Shown here: piece by piece, positions 9,744-18,536 of the stretch
Numbering within the stretch: the first letter of the stretch is position 1
Layout of the letters: each line of letters starts with the position of its first letter
Source: Caloramator sp. E03
Lineage (GTDB): Bacteria > Bacillota > Clostridia > Clostridiales > Caloramatoraceae
Reading direction: 5' to 3'
Length of the DNA: 64,000 bases
Assembly: GCF_006016075.1 (NCBI RefSeq)
Contig: NZ_CP040093.1
Coordinates: 1,303,069-1,367,068 of the forward strand
Notes under the pieces: generated by a model
What the model was told of the DNA's origin: nothing
Database searches by the model: none
Seen by the model: the letters and a program-made list of their open reading frames with translations, nothing else
Translations under genes and position numbers: made by a program

Positions 9744-10652
9744 CTACATTAGCGACACTAATATATCATTTACTATATTTTTATATTTCTCTTCCTTTAC
9801 AAGCTCCCTCCCAAGGGAACATAGCTTTGAAACGTTAGATTGCCCCATATTCCCAAGTATCCTGCATATATCGGCACATCTTAAATCACAAAACTTTCTT
9901 AACACAAAGCATAGTATTGCCTTCGCTTCCTTTGCCTCCTTTGCCCGCTTTATCCTTAGCATTAGCTTATCTACGTTGAATTTTTGTGATATTAATTCTA
10001 TTATTTTATCAGGGGATAGATCCCTTACAAGGATTGTTCTCATGCTCCTATACTCTGTTCCTTCTTTCTTAAACTCTTCCCTTTGCGCATCAACAATACT
10101 TTTTACTTTAAATACAAAGTCTTTGTATATAGCCCTTGCTGTAGCTTCCTTTAGGCTAAACATGGATAATATAAATTTGTCATCTATAAGCTCAAATTCA
10201 TCTGTCTTTTGCCCTAAGAATATGCCTAAAGATGAAAAGCGATAATCCTGTGGATTTTTATCGTAGCCTTTTAGGTCTGTTGCGTTAAAGTGAACGTAGG
10301 CTGTTAAGGCAAAGAGGTATCTATCATCCTTTACGATTAAGCTTTTGAACCTGTCTTGAAAGAGATGGCCACTTCTTTCATACCTTTTATTAAAATACAT
10401 GGCATATTTATAGTTTATAAAGTGCATTATTTTTGAGATATCTGCACCGTTTGCATCTATAATAAAATGAGCATGATTATCCATAAGGCAATAGGAATAA
10501 ACTCTAAATTCGAACTGTTCTTGGGCTTTTTTCATGTAGTCAAGGTATTTTATCTTATCTTTATCATCTTTATAGAGGGGAACTTCGGATATACTTTTAA
10601 CCATAACATGATAAATAGAGTCATAGCTTTTTTGCCTTGCCATTCTTGGCAT
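9744..10652 (-). CDS. REP-associated tyrosine transposase (RAYT, Y1 HUH superfamily)
   Basis: A 302-residue single-strand DNA transposase related to IS200/IS605 TnpA. The N-terminal Y1 domain (about 1-140) has the entry strand SYDSIYHVMVKS, the metal-binding HUH pair His60/His62 in YCLMDNHAHFII, and the catalytic Tyr119 in LTAYVHFNATDL. The C-terminal extension (about 150-302) is helical with a likely helix-turn-helix (ADICRILGNMGQSNVSKL), typical of RAYTs. The gene looks intact. ATG at 10652; its RBS GGAGGTG lies within a 15-bp inverted repeat. It is bracketed by inverted copies of the repeat motif found throughout the window, which suggests that these repeats are its substrates (inference). 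Confidence 0.92.
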   Translation of the reverse strand: MPRMARQKSYDSIYHVMVKSISEVPLYKDDKDKIKYLDYMKKAQEQFEFRVYSYCLMDNHAHFIIDANGADISKIMHFINYKYAMYFNKRYERSGHLFQDRFKSLIVKDDRYLFALTAYVHFNATDLKGYDKNPQDYRFSSLGIFLGQKTDEFELIDDKFILSMFSLKEATARAIYKDFVFKVKSIVDAQREEFKKEGTEYRSMRTILVRDLSPDKIIELISQKFNVDKLMLRIKRAKEAKEAKAILCFVLRKFCDLRCADICRILGNMGQSNVSKLCSLGRELVKEEKYKNIVNDILVSLM

Positions 10653-10660
10653 AAAAAAAC

Positions 10661-10709
10661 ACCTCCAACTTGGAATATATTTTTAGTATTATTTTTCCAA
10701 GTTGGAGGT
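10661..10709 (-). repeat. 15-bp inverted repeat covering the RAYT ribosome-binding site
   Basis: Perfect arms ACCTCCAACTTGGAA (10661-10675) and TTCCAAGTTGGAGGT (10695-10709), 19-nt loop. On the coding strand the second arm contains GGAGG of the RAYT gene, so the RNA hairpin would hide the RBS. A near-identical hairpin with the same loop sequence, but no transposase gene, is at 57441-57502. Confidence 0.88.
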
Positions 10710-10745
10710 TTGTTTATTCATAGAATTGGTGTGAATGTAGCTAAA

Positions 10746-10871
10746 ATGAGTAACCGTCCCAGAAAACCAGAAAACAAAAAACCGGAAAATATCTCGAGAG
10801 GCCACCAATAAACCTAGAAAAGAAATCTTCATTGAATTGGCATAGATATATAGAAAATAAGTAACCGTCCC
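10746..10871 (-). repeat. Two inverted terminal motifs upstream of the RAYT gene
   Basis: GAGTAACCGTCCC at 10748-10760 and AATAAGTAACCGTCCC at 10856-10871, both inverted relative to the 9545 copy. The second lies 8 nt from the nagB stop, so it also occupies the nagB 3' end. Confidence 0.85.
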
Positions 10872-10878
10872 TCAAGCC

Positions 10879-11625
10879 TCAAGCTATACAATTCCTCTTT
10901 TCAACAAAAGATGCTGCATCTTTATCTGCTATTATCTCAACATTCTTGTGGAGCTTTAGTATGGAAGCTGGTATATATGTGCTGATTCCTGTTTCAAGCA
11001 TACGCTTTACTATTGGTGCTTTGCTTTTGCCACTTGCAAGAAGTATTATCTTCTCTGCTCTCATTATATCCGAAATTCCCATAGTTATGGCTCTTGTTGG
11101 AACTTTACTAATATCATCAAAGAACCTTGCATTTGCCTTTCTAGTTTCTTCAGACAAATAAGCAACATGAGTTCTTAATACAAGATCTTTAGATGGTTCA
11201 TTAAATCCTATGTGACCATTCACACCTATACCCAATATTTGTATATCAATAGGCCCAAATCTTTCTAATAATACATCATATCTTTTACATTCCTGTTCTA
11301 AGTCTTCAGCCGTGCCATTTGGTATATATATACTTTCCTTATTTATGTTTATATGGCTAAAAAGATTATCATACATAAAATATATATAACTTTGTGGATC
11401 TTGTTTTGAAAGCCCTACATATTCATCAAGATTAAAGGTAATTACATTTGAAAAATCAACCTCACCATTTTTATAATAATCTATAAGTTTTTTATACATT
11501 CCTATAGGAGTTGATCCTGTTGCAAGCCCAAGAACAGAATCTGGTTTTTCATTTATTTGGCTTACAATCATTCTTGCTGCAACTTCACTCATTTTATGAT
11601 AATCATCAACAACTGTTATCTTCAT
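10879..11625 (-). CDS. nagB: Glucosamine-6-phosphate deaminase
   Basis: A 248-residue enzyme that converts glucosamine 6-phosphate to fructose 6-phosphate and ammonia, linking amino-sugar catabolism to glycolysis. Visible residues: phosphate loop [12 protein letters not shown] (about 33-44), general base Asp67 in FNLDEYVGL, and catalytic His138 and Glu143 in [13 protein letters not shown]. Length fits the Gram-positive type without the C-terminal allosteric extension. ATG at 11625 follows GGGGGAGAGGTTAAT. It lies 24 nt after a GntR/UTRA regulator gene, forming a two-gene operon without nagA. Confidence 0.96.
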   Translation of the reverse strand: MKITVVDDYHKMSEVAARMIVSQINEKPDSVLGLATGSTPIGMYKKLIDYYKNGEVDFSNVITFNLDEYVGLSKQDPQSYIYFMYDNLFSHININKESIYIPNGTAEDLEQECKRYDVLLERFGPIDIQILGIGVNGHIGFNEPSKDLVLRTHVAYLSEETRKANARFFDDISKVPTRAITMGISDIMRAEKIILLASGKSKAPIVKRMLETGISTYIPASILKLHKNVEIIADKDAASFVEKRNCIA

Positions 11626-11649
11626 ATTAACCTCTCCCCCTTTAAATAT

Positions 11650-12357
11650 CTAAAAATCATTGTTAATATTAATGTTTAGCTTATACACCTGGCAGTTATA
11701 AATTGAGTTTTCTATAAATATAAGCTCATTTTTTTCATTAAAATACTTACTTTCAACCATAAGTAGTGGAAGAACTCTATCCGTTTCAAAAAGCTTATGG
11801 TGTAACGTTGTCATAAGTATTGACTGTATACTTGCAGATGAAAATTTAATATTTTGTCCCTGTTCTTTAAGATAATTAAAAAGAGAGTTTTCCAAATCTT
11901 GTATTTTTATATTTTCTATATACTTAAAGGGTATATACACGCTTTCAATACCTACAACCTCATTTTCAATTTTTCTTCTTCTTTGAATTTCATATAAGCA
12001 GTCATTCTTAAATTCTGGTATAGACATCTCCTCTTTATCACACTTTCTAAAATTCAAAACTTCTGTTTTAGATTTTAGTCCTGATTTTATAACTATTTCC
12101 GTAAAACTCATTATATTATTTTGAGTAATTTTCGGAGAGCATACATAAGTTCCAATTCCCTTCCTTCTTTCTAAAACTCCTTGATTTACAAGGCTTCCTA
12201 TTGCCTGCCTTACAGTCATTCTGCTAAGGTTATATTTAACAGCCATATCCCTTTCGCTTTCAAGCCTTTCTCCTATCTTAAGCTCTCCTTTTTTAATTCT
12301 CTCCATTATATCATTTTGGATTTTAACATAAGCTGGCTCTTCTTTATTTATTGACAT
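11650..12357 (-). CDS. GntR-family regulator with UTRA domain (NagR/YvoA-like)
   Basis: A 235-residue repressor. The N-terminal winged helix (about 1-75) has the family's KIGERLESERDMAVKY and SRMTVRQAIGSLVNQG helices and the KGIGTYV wing; the C-terminal UTRA/HutC effector domain (about 95-235) has FTEIVIKSGLKSKTEVL and the ending QVYKLNI. In Bacillus, NagR/YvoA binds phosphorylated amino sugars; the adjacent nagB makes the same role likely here (inference). I chose ATG at 12357, seven bases after AGAGGG, over the TTG two codons upstream. Palindromic operator candidates lie over its own promoter, so autoregulation of gntR-nagB is expected. Confidence 0.9.
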   Translation of the reverse strand: MSINKEEPAYVKIQNDIMERIKKGELKIGERLESERDMAVKYNLSRMTVRQAIGSLVNQGVLERRKGIGTYVCSPKITQNNIMSFTEIVIKSGLKSKTEVLNFRKCDKEEMSIPEFKNDCLYEIQRRRKIENEVVGIESVYIPFKYIENIKIQDLENSLFNYLKEQGQNIKFSSASIQSILMTTLHHKLFETDRVLPLLMVESKYFNEKNELIFIENSIYNCQVYKLNININNDF

Positions 12358-12401
12358 GATCAACCCTCTACCTTCATCAATTAGTAAGTTTTTCTATATT
12401 T

Positions 12402-12430
12402 ATTATATCACAATATTTAAAATATGTATA
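12402..12430 (-). promoter_or_regulatory. Promoter of gntR-nagB
   Basis: On the minus strand: -35 TATACA (12430-12425), 17-bp spacer, -10 TATAAT (12407-12402). The -35 is embedded in the second operator copy. Confidence 0.65.
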
Positions 12431-12458
12431 TACCATTTTGAAATATTGGTATATACCA
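12424..12458. promoter_or_regulatory. Two GntR-type operators for the amino-sugar operon
   Basis: TGGTATATACCA (12447-12458) is a perfect 12-bp palindrome. A near copy, TGGTATATACAT on the minus strand, is at 12424-12435 and overlaps the -35 box. The centres are 23 bp apart, about two helical turns. NagR/YvoA sites in Bacillus are also TGGT...ACCA palindromes (known), so these are the likely sites of the protein encoded just downstream. Confidence 0.72.
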
Positions 12459-12465
12459 CACCAAA

Positions 12466-12491
12466 AAAAATTTTTAAGGGCTTTTAAGCCC
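12466..12491 (-). terminator. Intrinsic terminator of the amidase gene
   Basis: Minus strand: GGGCTTAAAAGCCC stem followed by TTAAAAATTTTTTTT. It begins at the amidase stop codon and insulates the nag operon promoter. Confidence 0.82.
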
Positions 12492-13654
12492 TATCCATTT
12501 ATATGAATTAAAATAAACTTTACATCCTTATCTCCCCACCCAAGATCCCAAGGTACATGATACCTATCTGTTGTATGGGAATTTACAAGGGGATATCCAT
12601 GGCTATCAAAGGATGTAATCACTGCAAAATGATCTGCCTTTCCCTTTTTTTCATAACATATAAGATCTCCTGCCTCAAGTTTATAAATAGCTCCTTTATA
12701 TCCTTCTATTGGCTTTGTTAAATCCTTATAAGTACCTTTTTTAATAATTCTACCTTTCCCACTATATATAATATAATCTTTAAAAGCTCCTGCATTTACC
12801 CAAGCCTTGCTTCCAAAGCATCTTCCACCTTTAGAGCTACTACAAAACCAAATTTTATCCTTTAAAAGTCCTCCCCCCTCTTCATCTCCAATGACTTGTG
12901 ATACAAAGTTTGTACAATCTCCTCCAAGGCCATTATAGTCACTATATTTTTTATTATATTTAAACTCGTTATCACTTCCCCAGGCAGCACCACAATATTT
13001 ATCTGCATACTCTACTGCTTTTTTTCTATTATAAGAAACTTTATATTCTATAGCTTCTGTTAAAGTTTCAGTTTGTGTACTTGACTGTATATCCTCATAA
13101 TCGTTAATCTCTCCAGAATATCTTTGCATTGCATCTTGAAAACAATCAGTATACCAGTCATTATATATAACATATTTACCTTTGTCCTTAATAAGTGTTA
13201 AATAATGTTTAAGCCCTATTCCAAAGGAATTAATATGTGAATTTTCATCATCACTATAAATATAATCAAACCTGCTGAGCTCATCAATTGAAAGTTTTAT
13301 TTTATCTTTAACCTCATAAATTCTTTTTATTCGTATCTTTGATTCTATATTAATGAATTTTATCCCCCTCTCCTTAGCCCAATCCTTCAAATATTTTACC
13401 CTCTTTACCTCATGTTCCATTGCCCATTGTCCATATTTTTGATTAGTATCAAACAACCCTATAAGAGCTTTTATGTCCCCATTTAAAAGTGCATAATTTC
13501 TTGTATTATACATTTTAGTAACTTCTGATTCTATCTCTTTAGGATAATTCATTGAGAGTACAAAAGTATCTGGAAAATAATGATATATATTAAACAGTGC
13601 TGTTATAAGTAAAAACATTAAAAAATAAATAGTTTTACTTTTTAATACCGGCAC
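12491..13654 (-). CDS. Membrane-anchored protein with putative amidase domain (amidase_6)
   Basis: A 387-residue protein. One N-terminal hydrophobic segment (about residues 7-24) anchors or exports it. The middle (about 30-200) is an unassigned region. The C-terminal 180 residues match the amidase_6 pattern seen in clostridial and bacillar exported proteins: YNRKKAVEYADKYCG, the probable nucleophile Cys in GGDCTNFVSQ, His in KADHFAVITSF, and NSHTTDRYHVPW. The fold is cysteine-peptidase-like and the substrate is unknown, possibly cell-wall peptide (inference). Start GTG at 13654, seven bases after GGAGGTTAG. It lies between the nag operon and rpmE with its own terminator. Confidence 0.85.
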   Translation of the reverse strand: MPVLKSKTIYFLMFLLITALFNIYHYFPDTFVLSMNYPKEIESEVTKMYNTRNYALLNGDIKALIGLFDTNQKYGQWAMEHEVKRVKYLKDWAKERGIKFINIESKIRIKRIYEVKDKIKLSIDELSRFDYIYSDDENSHINSFGIGLKHYLTLIKDKGKYVIYNDWYTDCFQDAMQRYSGEINDYEDIQSSTQTETLTEAIEYKVSYNRKKAVEYADKYCGAAWGSDNEFKYNKKYSDYNGLGGDCTNFVSQVIGDEEGGGLLKDKIWFCSSSKGGRCFGSKAWVNAGAFKDYIIYSGKGRIIKKGTYKDLTKPIEGYKGAIYKLEAGDLICYEKKGKADHFAVITSFDSHGYPLVNSHTTDRYHVPWDLGWGDKDVKFILIHING

Positions 13655-13700
13655 AACCTAACCTCCACAACAAAATCACTAATACAATTTATATTCAACA

Positions 13701-13732
13701 AAAAAGAAAAAAAGACCGGATTCCCGGTCTTA
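13701..13732 (-). terminator. Intrinsic terminator of rpmE
   Basis: Minus strand: AAGACCGGGAATCCGGTCTT hairpin followed by a T-rich tail, immediately after the rpmE stop. Confidence 0.88.
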
Positions 13733-13945
13733 TTATTCTTCTGACTTTAAGTTGTACTTCTTCATGAATTTTTCTACTCTACCACCAGTATCAACCATCT
13801 TGTGTTTTCCAGTGAAGAATGGGTGGCACTTTGAGCAGATTTCAACTTTTAATTCCTTCTTTACAGAACCAGTTGTAAAAGTGTTGCCACAAGCGCACTT
13901 AACTACTGCTTCATGTGTATAGTTTGGATGTAAATTCTCCTTCAT
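13733..13945 (-). CDS. rpmE: Ribosomal protein L31 (bL31, zinc-binding form)
   Basis: A 70-residue 50S subunit protein, [17 protein letters not shown]... The zinc-binding Cys set is intact (CACG near residue 16 and CSKCHP near residue 36), so this is the C+ form rather than the zinc-free paralogue induced during zinc starvation. The HPFFTGK and DTGGRVEKF motifs are standard. I chose ATG at 13945, after AGAGGTGATATGG, over a longer reading. It normally sits directly after rho; here a 1.3-kb IS30 element lies between them. Confidence 0.96.
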   Translation of the reverse strand: MKENLHPNYTHEAVVKCACGNTFTTGSVKKELKVEICSKCHPFFTGKHKMVDTGGRVEKFMKKYNLKSEE

Positions 13946-14155
13946 CCATATCACCTCTTTCTCTGCTTGTATTATTTCTAAAAAATCCATTTTCATGGTT
14001 ATTATTTCTGCTTACAATGCACATACCAAGCCAGCATTTTGACTCTTAAAATTATATCACATAAAATTTATATTATCAACTGTTTTTGCTATAAGTCTAA
14101 TCTTTTATTATTTTGATTCATTGTATAATTAAATGCAACAGGTAAAAAATATTTA

Positions 14156-15264
<1,109 letters not shown>

Positions 15265-15296
15265 ATCATATTATGAATATTGTAGATGCCACTTGT

Positions 15297-15344
15297 GGTA
15301 TGTCAAGGGTAAAGCTACGCCTGCTACGCAGCCCTTGACATACC
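15297..15344. repeat. 13-bp inverted repeat after the IS30 transposase gene
   Basis: GGTATGTCAAGGG (15297-15309) and CCCTTGACATACC (15332-15344), 22-nt loop that holds a GCTACGC/GCAGGCGTAGC-like partial repeat. There is no U-tract, so it is not a simple terminator; it may be a rho-independent stall, a second mobile fragment or a DNA-binding site. Confidence 0.7.
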
Positions 15345-15453
15345 CCTGCGTGACATATAGATTGATAATTAAGATGGATTTAAGGCTATTTTGACTATTT
15401 TTAGTCCTTATACTACATGATTTTTCACAGAGTGTTGCATTTATTATTGCAAT

Positions 15454-16827
15454 TTAAGCTTTTATTATTTTAGGAAATATCTGTACAAACTCCTTGTTAT
15501 TTTTAGTTCTAAGAAGAGCTGTTAAAAGCTTTTCTGTTGCCTCTTGTGTAGTTTCATTAGCAAGAAGCCTTCTTATTGCCATAACTGCATTATACTCATC
15601 GTTTGATAATAAAAGTTCTTCTTTTCTTGTTCCAGATTTGTTTATATCTATTGCTGGGAAAATTCTTCTTTCCTGAAGTTTTCTATCAAGATGAACTTCC
15701 ATATTACCTGTTCCTTTAAACTCTTCAAATATAACATCATCCATACGGCTCCCAGTTTCAACAAGGGCTGTTGAAATAATAGTAAGACTGCCTCCTTCTT
15801 CTATATTTCTTGCAGCTCCAAAGAATTTTTTAGGCTGAATTAGTGCTCCTGGATCAAGCCCTCCTGATAATGTTCTTCCTGTAGGAGAAATGGTAAGGTT
15901 ATATGCCCTTGCAAGCCTTGTAATACTATCAAGAAGTATTACAACGTCCCTTTTCATTTCAACAAGCCTCTTAGCTCTCTCTAAAACAAGCTCCGCAACC
16001 CTAATATGATTTTCTGGTTCTTCATCAAAGGTTGAATATACAATCTCGCCCTTTATAGATCTTTGTATATCAGTAACTTCTTCCGGCCTTTCATCAATTA
16101 AAAGAACAATAAGATCAATATCAGAATAATTTTGAGTTATTGCGTTTGCAATTTTCTTTAAAAGTATTGTCTTTCCCGCTTTAGGAGGTGCAACAATAAG
16201 TCCCCTTTGTCCTCTTCCAATTGGTGCCAATATATCTATAAGCCTTGTGGCAATATCATTCCCTGTTGTTTCAAGGTTTAACCTCCTATTTGGATATATA
16301 GGAGTTAATGCTTCAAAAGGCTTTCTATTAATTACTTTTTCCGGAGCTACACCATTTATTTCTTGAAGGTATATAAGTGCTTTATATTTTTCAGTTTCCT
16401 TTGGATATCTTGCTTTACCTTTTATTTTATCTCCTGTTTTTATATTAAACTTCCTTATCTGAGATGGAGAAACATATATATCCCTTGGGCCTTGTTGATA
16501 ATTATCAAGCCTTAAAAAGCCGTATGACTGATTTTCAACAAGCTCAAATATCCCTTCAACTGTTTCAGAATCAGCAATAAGCTCTTGCATTTTTCCTCTT
16601 TTATCTTCATCTATATCATTAAGTTTTATTTCTTCAACAAACTTATCAACTTCAGGAATAACAGGTTCACTTTTTACTTCTGTTTCTTTTTTCTTTTCCT
16701 CATCAACCTTTAAAATCTCTTCTATAAGTTCACTTTTTCTATATTTAGTCACAGATTTTATATCATACTGTTTTGCAATTTCTCTAAGTTCTTCAAGTGT
16801 TTTATGCTTTAAATCTTCAAAATCCAT
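15454..16827 (-). CDS. rho: Transcription termination factor Rho
   Basis: A 457-residue hexameric RNA helicase that terminates transcription. Order: Rho_N helical domain (about 1-45), short acidic Lys/Glu linker (45-70), cold-shock-type RNA-binding domain (about 90-160, [20 protein letters not shown]), ATPase core with P-loop APPKAGKT (213-220), [20 protein letters not shown] and the Q/R loops near [20 protein letters not shown] at 16827 follows GGAGGTGTGGT. It is flanked on both sides by insertion sequences: an IS6-like element begins about 30 bp upstream of its start, so its native promoter or link to glpX is probably displaced. Confidence 0.97.
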   Translation of the reverse strand: MDFEDLKHKTLEELREIAKQYDIKSVTKYRKSELIEEILKVDEEKKKETEVKSEPVIPEVDKFVEEIKLNDIDEDKRGKMQELIADSETVEGIFELVENQSYGFLRLDNYQQGPRDIYVSPSQIRKFNIKTGDKIKGKARYPKETEKYKALIYLQEINGVAPEKVINRKPFEALTPIYPNRRLNLETTGNDIATRLIDILAPIGRGQRGLIVAPPKAGKTILLKKIANAITQNYSDIDLIVLLIDERPEEVTDIQRSIKGEIVYSTFDEEPENHIRVAELVLERAKRLVEMKRDVVILLDSITRLARAYNLTISPTGRTLSGGLDPGALIQPKKFFGAARNIEEGGSLTIISTALVETGSRMDDVIFEEFKGTGNMEVHLDRKLQERRIFPAIDINKSGTRKEELLLSNDEYNAVMAIRRLLANETTQEATEKLLTALLRTKNNKEFVQIFPKIIKA

Positions 16828-16877
16828 ACCACACCTCCAAAGTAAATAAAAAGTTTTGTTAAGTTATATGATATTTG

Positions 16878-16948
16878 AATTTCATCTCTCCTTTGAGTTA
16901 TCTTATATATAGCGAAAAACAAAATACCTCCGAAGGAGAGATGAAATT
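16878..16948 (+). repeat. 16-bp inverted repeat covering the IS6-like transposase RBS
   Basis: Perfect arms AATTTCATCTCTCCTT (16878-16893) and AAGGAGAGATGAAATT (16933-16948). The right arm holds the GGAG RBS and ends one base before the ATG at 16949. Confidence 0.9.
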
Positions 16949-17989
16949 ATGTGCAAGTCATTGAATAAAATTTCATGTCCAAGATGCCATAGTCAAAATC
17001 TCTATCGCTTTGGGAAAGACAAAGCAGGTAATCAAAAATATCAATGTAAAGACTGTAGACGTCAGTTTACTCTTGAAGATTATAAGGGTAAGAAAAATCG
17101 TGTATTGAGAGGGTATCCTCGTTGTCCTGTTTGTGGTAGTGGTACTTATTTGCACCATGATTATGAGTACTATTCCCATTATACTTGCAACTCTAAAAAA
17201 TGTGGTCATTCTATTTATGTTGCAAAACCTATTAATATACCCTCTGCATCTTGTGAATTAATTAAAGGAAAGACAGATTTTAAAAGAATGAGATTTCCAT
17301 TATTTTTAATTCTTACTGCACTTAACCTCTATTATCTAAATGGTTCTTCAACAAGAAGAATATCTCAATTTTTTAAACTAACCTACAATGTCAAAGTTTC
17401 TCATGTAACTATTGCATCTTGGTGCAAAAAATTTGCTCCAATTTTTCTAAGTATAGCTAATAAACTTACTGAAAATCTTGATTTAAGTGCATCTGATGAA
17501 TGGCATGCCGACGAAACTGTCGTTTTTATTAATGGTAAAAAACATTATCTTTGGTTAATTATAGATTCAGAAACCAGAATGGTTCTTGGTTTTAATTTAT
17601 CTCCTTCAAGAGATGCTTCTCAAGCTTTTTCCTTGTTTAAATCTGCAAGTAAGTTTGGATGTCCATCGGCTATTGTGACCGATAGATTAGGCTCATATAA
17701 TCTTGCTACTAAAACTATTTTTAATTCTTCAAAACACATAAAAGTTCAATCATTTAAAGATGATATATCCAACAACTTGCTAGAAGCTTTTAATGATACA
17801 TTTAAAGACTGGTATAAACGTAAAAGAGGTTTTAAATCATTTGAAAGTGCAAACACTCTAATAGCAATGTTTATTTTCCATTATAATTTTTTAAGACCTC
17901 ACTATTCTTTAAACAATCTAACTCCTGCACAAGTTGCTGGTATTTTAGTTGATGAAAAAAATATTAATAACTGGCTTCTGTCTGCTTAA
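16949..17989 (+). CDS. DDE transposase, IS6/IS240-like, with N-terminal zinc ribbons
   Basis: A 346-residue transposase. Two N-terminal zinc ribbons (CPRCHSQNLYRFG...CKDC about 10-38; CPVCGSGTYLHH...CNSKKCGHS about 56-85) precede a helical segment and an IS6-type DDE core: Asp in WHADETVVFINGKKHYLW, Asp in AIVTDRLGSYN, Glu in SNNLLEAFNDTFKDWYKRK, then FHYNFLRPH. All catalytic residues are present. ATG at 16949 lies directly after the inverted repeat that contains its RBS. The zinc-ribbon extension is longer than in classical IS6 enzymes such as IS26; assignment to IS6 rather than IS1595 rests on the VTDRLGSY and FKSFESA patterns. Confidence 0.88.
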   Translation: MCKSLNKISCPRCHSQNLYRFGKDKAGNQKYQCKDCRRQFTLEDYKGKKNRVLRGYPRCPVCGSGTYLHHDYEYYSHYTCNSKKCGHSIYVAKPINIPSASCELIKGKTDFKRMRFPLFLILTALNLYYLNGSSTRRISQFFKLTYNVKVSHVTIASWCKKFAPIFLSIANKLTENLDLSASDEWHADETVVFINGKKHYLWLIIDSETRMVLGFNLSPSRDASQAFSLFKSASKFGCPSAIVTDRLGSYNLATKTIFNSSKHIKVQSFKDDISNNLLEAFNDTFKDWYKRKRGFKSFESANTLIAMFIFHYNFLRPHYSLNNLTPAQVAGILVDEKNINNWLLSA

Positions 17990-18017
17990 TTCTCAAATAA
18001 ACCATATATTCTTAACA

Positions 18018-18345
18018 CACCTACATTTTAAGTTTTAAGTAGGTGCCTTCGGCATGCCTTTTTTTGATAAATCCAGTATTATCAAATTTTATTAATTTAG
18101 ATTACATAAAAAAACTGTGTAATTTTGTGTAATTATACGTGTAGCTACGCTATTTTTTCATATTTACTTAACACAATCAAATAAAATATGTAATTGTTAA
18201 GTCTGTAAAAACTATAGGGGAAAATATCTGTATTAGATGATATAGGAAGGTATAATCGAAAGTTAAAAAGATAATAGAATTGGCTATAAAACAAAAACTA
18301 TTAAATAGCTATATTCTAACTCATTAATTATATAGCTTCTGGATA
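18018..18345. other. Gene-free remnant between two insertion sequences
   Basis: About 330 bp without a credible ORF. It starts with an imperfect terminator-like hairpin reading AGGTGCCTTCGGCATGCCT plus T-run (18041-18065, + strand) that would end the IS6-like transcript. The rest is AT-rich. It is probably the former glpX-rho intergenic DNA. Confidence 0.55.
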
Positions 18346-18390
18346 AAAAAGTAAAGAGGTAATATTATTTTTACAATAAAAAACCGGACG
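18346..18390 (+). repeat. 45-bp direct repeat, left copy, flanking the IS1634-type element
   Basis: Identical over 45 bp to 20349-20393, from AAAAAGTAAAGAGG to AACCGGACG. The right copy is continuous with the intact glpX terminator, so the left copy is the duplicated target sequence. Confidence 0.95.
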
Positions 18391-18426
18391 CGGGTCTTTG
18401 ACAGTTGCAAGACAAAAAAAGTGCCT

Positions 18427-18455
18427 TAAAGCCTTGATATAGGCTTATTTTTTTG
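18427..18455 (+). terminator. Inward-facing terminator at the left end of the IS1634-type element
   Basis: AAGCC-TTGATATA-GGCTT followed by ATTTTTTTG on the + strand, upstream of the transposase gene. It should stop transcription entering from outside, the same purpose as the RBS-locking hairpins of the other elements. Confidence 0.7.
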
Positions 18456-18536
18456 TCAAATTTTAAATTTTTATAGTGCACAATGTGTAACAATGTGTTA
18501 TAATATAGATATAAATATATGAAGAGATGTGAAAAA

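Larger units (their letters stand above)
9545..10760 (-). mobile_element. Candidate REPtron: RAYT gene bracketed by inverted GGGACGGTTAC motifs
   Basis: On the coding strand the unit runs GGGACGGTTACTCAT (10760-10746), 15-bp hairpin (10709-10661), RAYT gene, AT-rich tail, TAAGTAACCGTCCC (9558-9545). A second upstream motif copy (10856-10871) would extend it to 1.3 kb. The same motifs bound smaller gene-free elements elsewhere in the window, so mobilisation by this transposase is plausible. The limits are inferred; no target-site duplication is expected for this enzyme type. Confidence 0.6.
16857..18017 (+). mobile_element. IS6-like insertion sequence upstream of rho
   Basis: Imperfect terminal inverted repeats of about 24 bp: left TGTTAAGTTATATGAT (from 16857), right ending ATATATTCTTAACA (to 18017). 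They enclose one transposase gene. The expected 8-bp target duplication of IS6 elements is not visible at these limits (AAAAGTTT against CACCTACA), so the exact ends are uncertain or the copy has recombined. Confidence 0.75.

Noticed and set aside
16849-18025. Target-site duplication for the IS6-like element
   Set aside because: The 8-bp flanks at the deduced ends do not match; I leave the ends approximate.
18018-18345. Possible short genes between the IS6-like and IS1634 elements
   Set aside because: No frame with RBS and credible composition was found; the region looks like intergenic remnant.
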